The translations under genes were made by a program, and so were the position numbers. Below the pieces are notes generated by a model. That model was not told where the DNA came from. It searched no databases and was given only the letters and a program-made list of their open reading frames with translations. Shown here piece after piece: positions 5,155 to 6,759 of a DNA stretch of 6,759 bases (position 1 is its first letter; every line of letters begins with the position of its first letter). The stretch is taken from positions 1-6,759 of the forward strand of contig JAVBNF010000064.1 in assembly GCA_031551725.1 (NCBI GenBank), read 5' to 3'. This DNA comes from JAVBNF01 sp031551725. Its GTDB lineage: Bacteria; Bacteroidota; Bacteroidia; Bacteroidales; P3.

Positions 5155-5928
5155 ATGTCAAATATAGTTTCACCTGAAAATTTAGTTTATCGCCGCACGC
5201 CGTTGATGACGCCCAATACCTTGAGCTATTGTCCGGGTTGCGGTCACGGAACCACACACCGTGTGATCATGGAAGTGGTTGAAGAAATGGGTATCCAAGA
5301 AAAAACGGTGGGCGTGGCTCCTGTAGGATGCTCTGTGTTGGCTTATGATTTTATGGATATTGATATGGAGCAAGCCGCTCACGGCCGTGCTCCTGCTGTT
5401 GCTACCGCTATCAAACGCTTGATGCCGGATCGTTATGTTTTCACGTATCAAGGCGACGGCGACTTGGCGGCCATCGGTACTGCCGAAACCATTCACGCTT
5501 GCAACCGTGGCGAAAATATCGTGATCATTTTTGTGAATAACGGTATTTATGGTATGACCGGCGGACAAATGGCGCCTACGACTTTGGTTGGTATGAAATC
5601 GGCTACTTCTCCGTTCGGACGTGATGTTGCGACGATGGGAAGTCCGATGAAAATCACCGAAATGATTGCCATGTTGCCCGGTGTTCGTTCAGTTTCTCGC
5701 CATTCGGTGCATACGCCCGGAAATGTTCGCAAACTGAAAAAAGCCGTTCGCAAAGCATTCGAAACGCAGCCGGAAAACAAAGGCTTGGCATTTATCGAAG
5801 TAGTTTCCAACTGTAATTCCAACTGGAAAATGACTCCGAATGAAGCCAATAAATGGATGGAAGAGAACATGTTCCCTTACTACCAACTCGGTGATATTAA
5901 AGTAGATGGTCAATTAGTAACAAAATAA
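5155..5928 (+). CDS. 2-oxoacid:ferredoxin oxidoreductase beta subunit, thiamine-diphosphate binding
   Basis: 257 residues. The thiamine-diphosphate motif is complete: GDGD at 100-103, then the VNNGIYGMTGGQ stretch at 127-138, which supplies Mg2+ and diphosphate contacts. CPGCGHG at 26-32 gives C26 and C29; with C59 (PVGC) and C220 (SNCNSNW) these match the four ligands of the [4Fe-4S] cluster closest to the cofactor in pyruvate:ferredoxin oxidoreductase. The subunit therefore holds both the carbanion-forming cofactor and the first electron acceptor. It pairs with the alpha subunit encoded 14 nt upstream. Size is normal for a separate beta subunit (about 250-300 residues). The gene ends just before a long palindrome, then the gamma gene. 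By motif it could serve a VOR or KOR enzyme; the alpha neighbour favours VOR. Confidence 0.93.
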   Translation: MSNIVSPENLVYRRTPLMTPNTLSYCPGCGHGTTHRVIMEVVEEMGIQEKTVGVAPVGCSVLAYDFMDIDMEQAAHGRAPAVATAIKRLMPDRYVFTYQGDGDLAAIGTAETIHACNRGENIVIIFVNNGIYGMTGGQMAPTTLVGMKSATSPFGRDVATMGSPMKITEMIAMLPGVRSVSRHSVHTPGNVRKLKKAVRKAFETQPENKGLAFIEVVSNCNSNWKMTPNEANKWMEENMFPYYQLGDIKVDGQLVTK

Positions 5929-5929
5929 T

Positions 5930-5995
5930 GTTTAAGGTTGAGGGTTTAGAGTTTAAAGAAATTTTACTCTAAACCTTAAACTCTAAACTCTAAAC
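5930..5995. repeat. 66-nt imperfect palindrome of 7-nt units between beta and gamma genes
   Basis: Left arm 5930-5958 and right arm 5967-5995 (29 nt each) flank an 8-nt loop, AAATTTTA; 22 of 29 positions match. The left arm reads as heptamers GTTTAAG, GTTGAGG, GTTTAGA, GTTTAAA; the right arm as CTCTAAA, CCTTAAA, CTCTAAA, CTCTAAA. It starts one base after the beta stop and leaves nine bases before the gamma ATG. There is no T tract after it, so it is not a normal terminator. In RNA it would be a stable hairpin inside the operon message, possibly adjusting gamma expression or message stability. Confidence 0.78.
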
Positions 5996-6004
5996 ACAAT
6001 AACA

Positions 6005-6556
6005 ATGACAGAAGAAATCATCATAGCAGGCTTTGGCGGACAAGGAGTTTTGTCGATGGGAAAAATCCTCGCATATTCCGGCGCCATGCAAAACAAAGAA
6101 GTAAGTTGGATGCCTTCTTACGGTCCTGAAATGCGCGGTGGTACTGCAAACGTTTCCGTTGTAATCAGCGACGAGCGTATCAGTTCTCCCGTATTAACCA
6201 AATTCGATACGGCGATTATTTTAAATCAACAATCGTTGGACAAATTCGAGGCGGCTGTAAAACCCGGCGGATACTTGTTATATGATCCGAATGGTATTAC
6301 TAAATTTCCGACACGTAAAGACATCAATATTTATTCAATTGATGCAACGGAAGAAGCCAACAAAATGGGCATGGCAAAAGTATTTAACATGATCATTTTG
6401 GGTGGATATTTACAGTTGAAACCGGTTGTTTCCGGCGAATTTATCCGCAAAGGATTGGAAAAATCCTTGCCCGAACGTCATCACAAAATGATTCCGGAAA
6501 ACGAAAAAGCAATCGAAATCGGAAAAACTTTGGTAAAAGAAATCCACAAAGCATAA
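6005..6556 (+). CDS. 2-oxoacid:ferredoxin oxidoreductase gamma subunit
   Basis: 183 residues, the usual size for a separate gamma subunit (about 180-190). The N-terminus has the glycine loop IAGFGGQGV (7-15), and SYGPEMRGGTAN at 38-49 is the family signature. In the holoenzyme this subunit helps build the CoA-binding part of the core formed by alpha and beta. The ATG follows AACACAATAAC, an A-rich leader without Shine-Dalgarno, nine bases after the heptamer palindrome. It is last in the cluster and is followed by a strong terminator, so the order delta-alpha-beta-gamma is complete and no extra subunit is expected. Similar proteins occur in indolepyruvate and 2-oxoglutarate oxidoreductases, so substrate must be inferred from the alpha subunit. 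Confidence 0.93.
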   Translation: MTEEIIIAGFGGQGVLSMGKILAYSGAMQNKEVSWMPSYGPEMRGGTANVSVVISDERISSPVLTKFDTAIILNQQSLDKFEAAVKPGGYLLYDPNGITKFPTRKDINIYSIDATEEANKMGMAKVFNMIILGGYLQLKPVVSGEFIRKGLEKSLPERHHKMIPENEKAIEIGKTLVKEIHKA

Positions 6557-6576
6557 TTGAAATTTTATGCAAAATA

Positions 6577-6612
6577 AAAAGGCGGAATTCTTTGAGTTTC
6601 GCCTTTTGTTTT
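6577..6612 (+). terminator. Rho-independent terminator of the oxidoreductase cluster
   Basis: AAAAGGCGGAA (6577-6587) pairs with TTTCGCCTTTT (6597-6607), eleven pairs with one G-U, around a 9-nt loop, followed by GTTTT. It lies 20 nt after the gamma stop. The A-rich left side could also serve transcription from the other strand. Confidence 0.85.
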
Positions 6613-6620
6613 AAAAAGAA

Positions 6621-6759
6621 TGTCTAGTCCTGAAATAGCGTTACACAAAAAAAACGTTATGGAAGAAAATACAGGAAGCGAGTATGTTAAGCGCACACAG
6701 AAGGATTACAGCATGTCTTTTAAATTGCAAGTAGTTCAGGAGGTAGAACATGGCGAGTT
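6621..6759 (+). mobile_element. Left end of an IS3-like insertion sequence (3' truncated by window)
   Basis: Nine bases after the terminator the sequence changes to TGTCTAGTCCTGAAATAG, which begins with TG as many IS ends do and lies 38 nt before a transposase start. The other end, its inverted repeat and any target duplication are outside the window, so the boundary at 6621 is an estimate. Confidence 0.6.
6659..6759 (+). CDS. IS3-family transposase OrfA-type N-terminus (partial)
   Basis: From the ATG at 6659, 33 codons are visible, running off the right edge. The peptide contains KRTQKDYSMSFKLQVVQEVE, typical of the opening helix of IS3-family OrfA helix-turn-helix proteins, which bind the element's ends and are usually fused to the DDE transposase OrfB by a -1 frameshift. 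Only the start is present, so subgroup and intactness cannot be judged. A second in-frame Met at 6713 is too far in to be the start. Confidence 0.75.
   Translation, partial: MEENTGSEYVKRTQKDYSMSFKLQVVQEVEHGE

Noticed and set aside
5930..5995. Telomere-like or CRISPR-like array
   Set aside because: The heptamers are degenerate, few, and arranged as an inverted pair with no unique spacers; it is an intergenic hairpin repeat, not either system.

Overview
The window looks like part of a Bacteroidota chromosome, probably a Bacteroidales-type anaerobe. Four things point there. The first gene carries a FISUMP domain and a CHU_C-type Ig-like domain. Most starts lack a Shine-Dalgarno sequence and are preceded by A-rich leaders. 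A TAnnTTTG-type -7 element lies before dnaN. An anaerobic ferredoxin-dependent 2-oxoacid oxidoreductase is encoded. This is inferred from gene content; no species can be named.

Layout, all on the + strand. (1) 1-1568: the 3' part of a large secreted or surface protein whose open frame runs off the left edge. It ends in a glycine-rich domain resembling the extracellular glycine-rich domain of the animal receptor kinases ALK and LTK. (2) 1569-1856: a non-coding stretch tiled with inverted repeats, including perfect 26-nt and 34-nt palindromes sharing a GTAGAGA...TCTCTAC plan, and closed by a good rho-independent terminator. (3) 1911-2474: a short RhuM-family protein in visibly AT-richer DNA. 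(4) 2592-3722: dnaN, the DNA polymerase sliding clamp, complete, behind a plausible promoter. (5) 3835-6556: a four-gene cluster for a 2-oxoacid:ferredoxin oxidoreductase in the order delta (ferredoxin), alpha, beta, gamma, ended by a strong terminator. (6) 6621-6759: the left end and first codons of an IS3-like insertion sequence running off the right edge.

The four oxidoreductase genes should make one enzyme. Alpha and beta form the thiamine-diphosphate active site, gamma completes the CoA-dependent core, and the 2x[4Fe-4S] delta subunit passes electrons to ferredoxin. The likely substrate is 2-oxoisovalerate (VOR type), but substrate cannot be proved from sequence alone. The delta-alpha (1 nt) and alpha-beta (14 nt) junctions are tight. 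The dnaN-delta and beta-gamma gaps each hold a long imperfect palindrome built from short tandem units: 9-nt units in the first, 7-nt units in the second.

I do not see a clearly new multi-gene system. The best candidates for a second look are the FISUMP/Ig-like/ALK-type glycine-rich architecture, the hairpin-tiled intergenic region, and the two palindromic short-unit repeat arrays inside or beside the oxidoreductase cluster.
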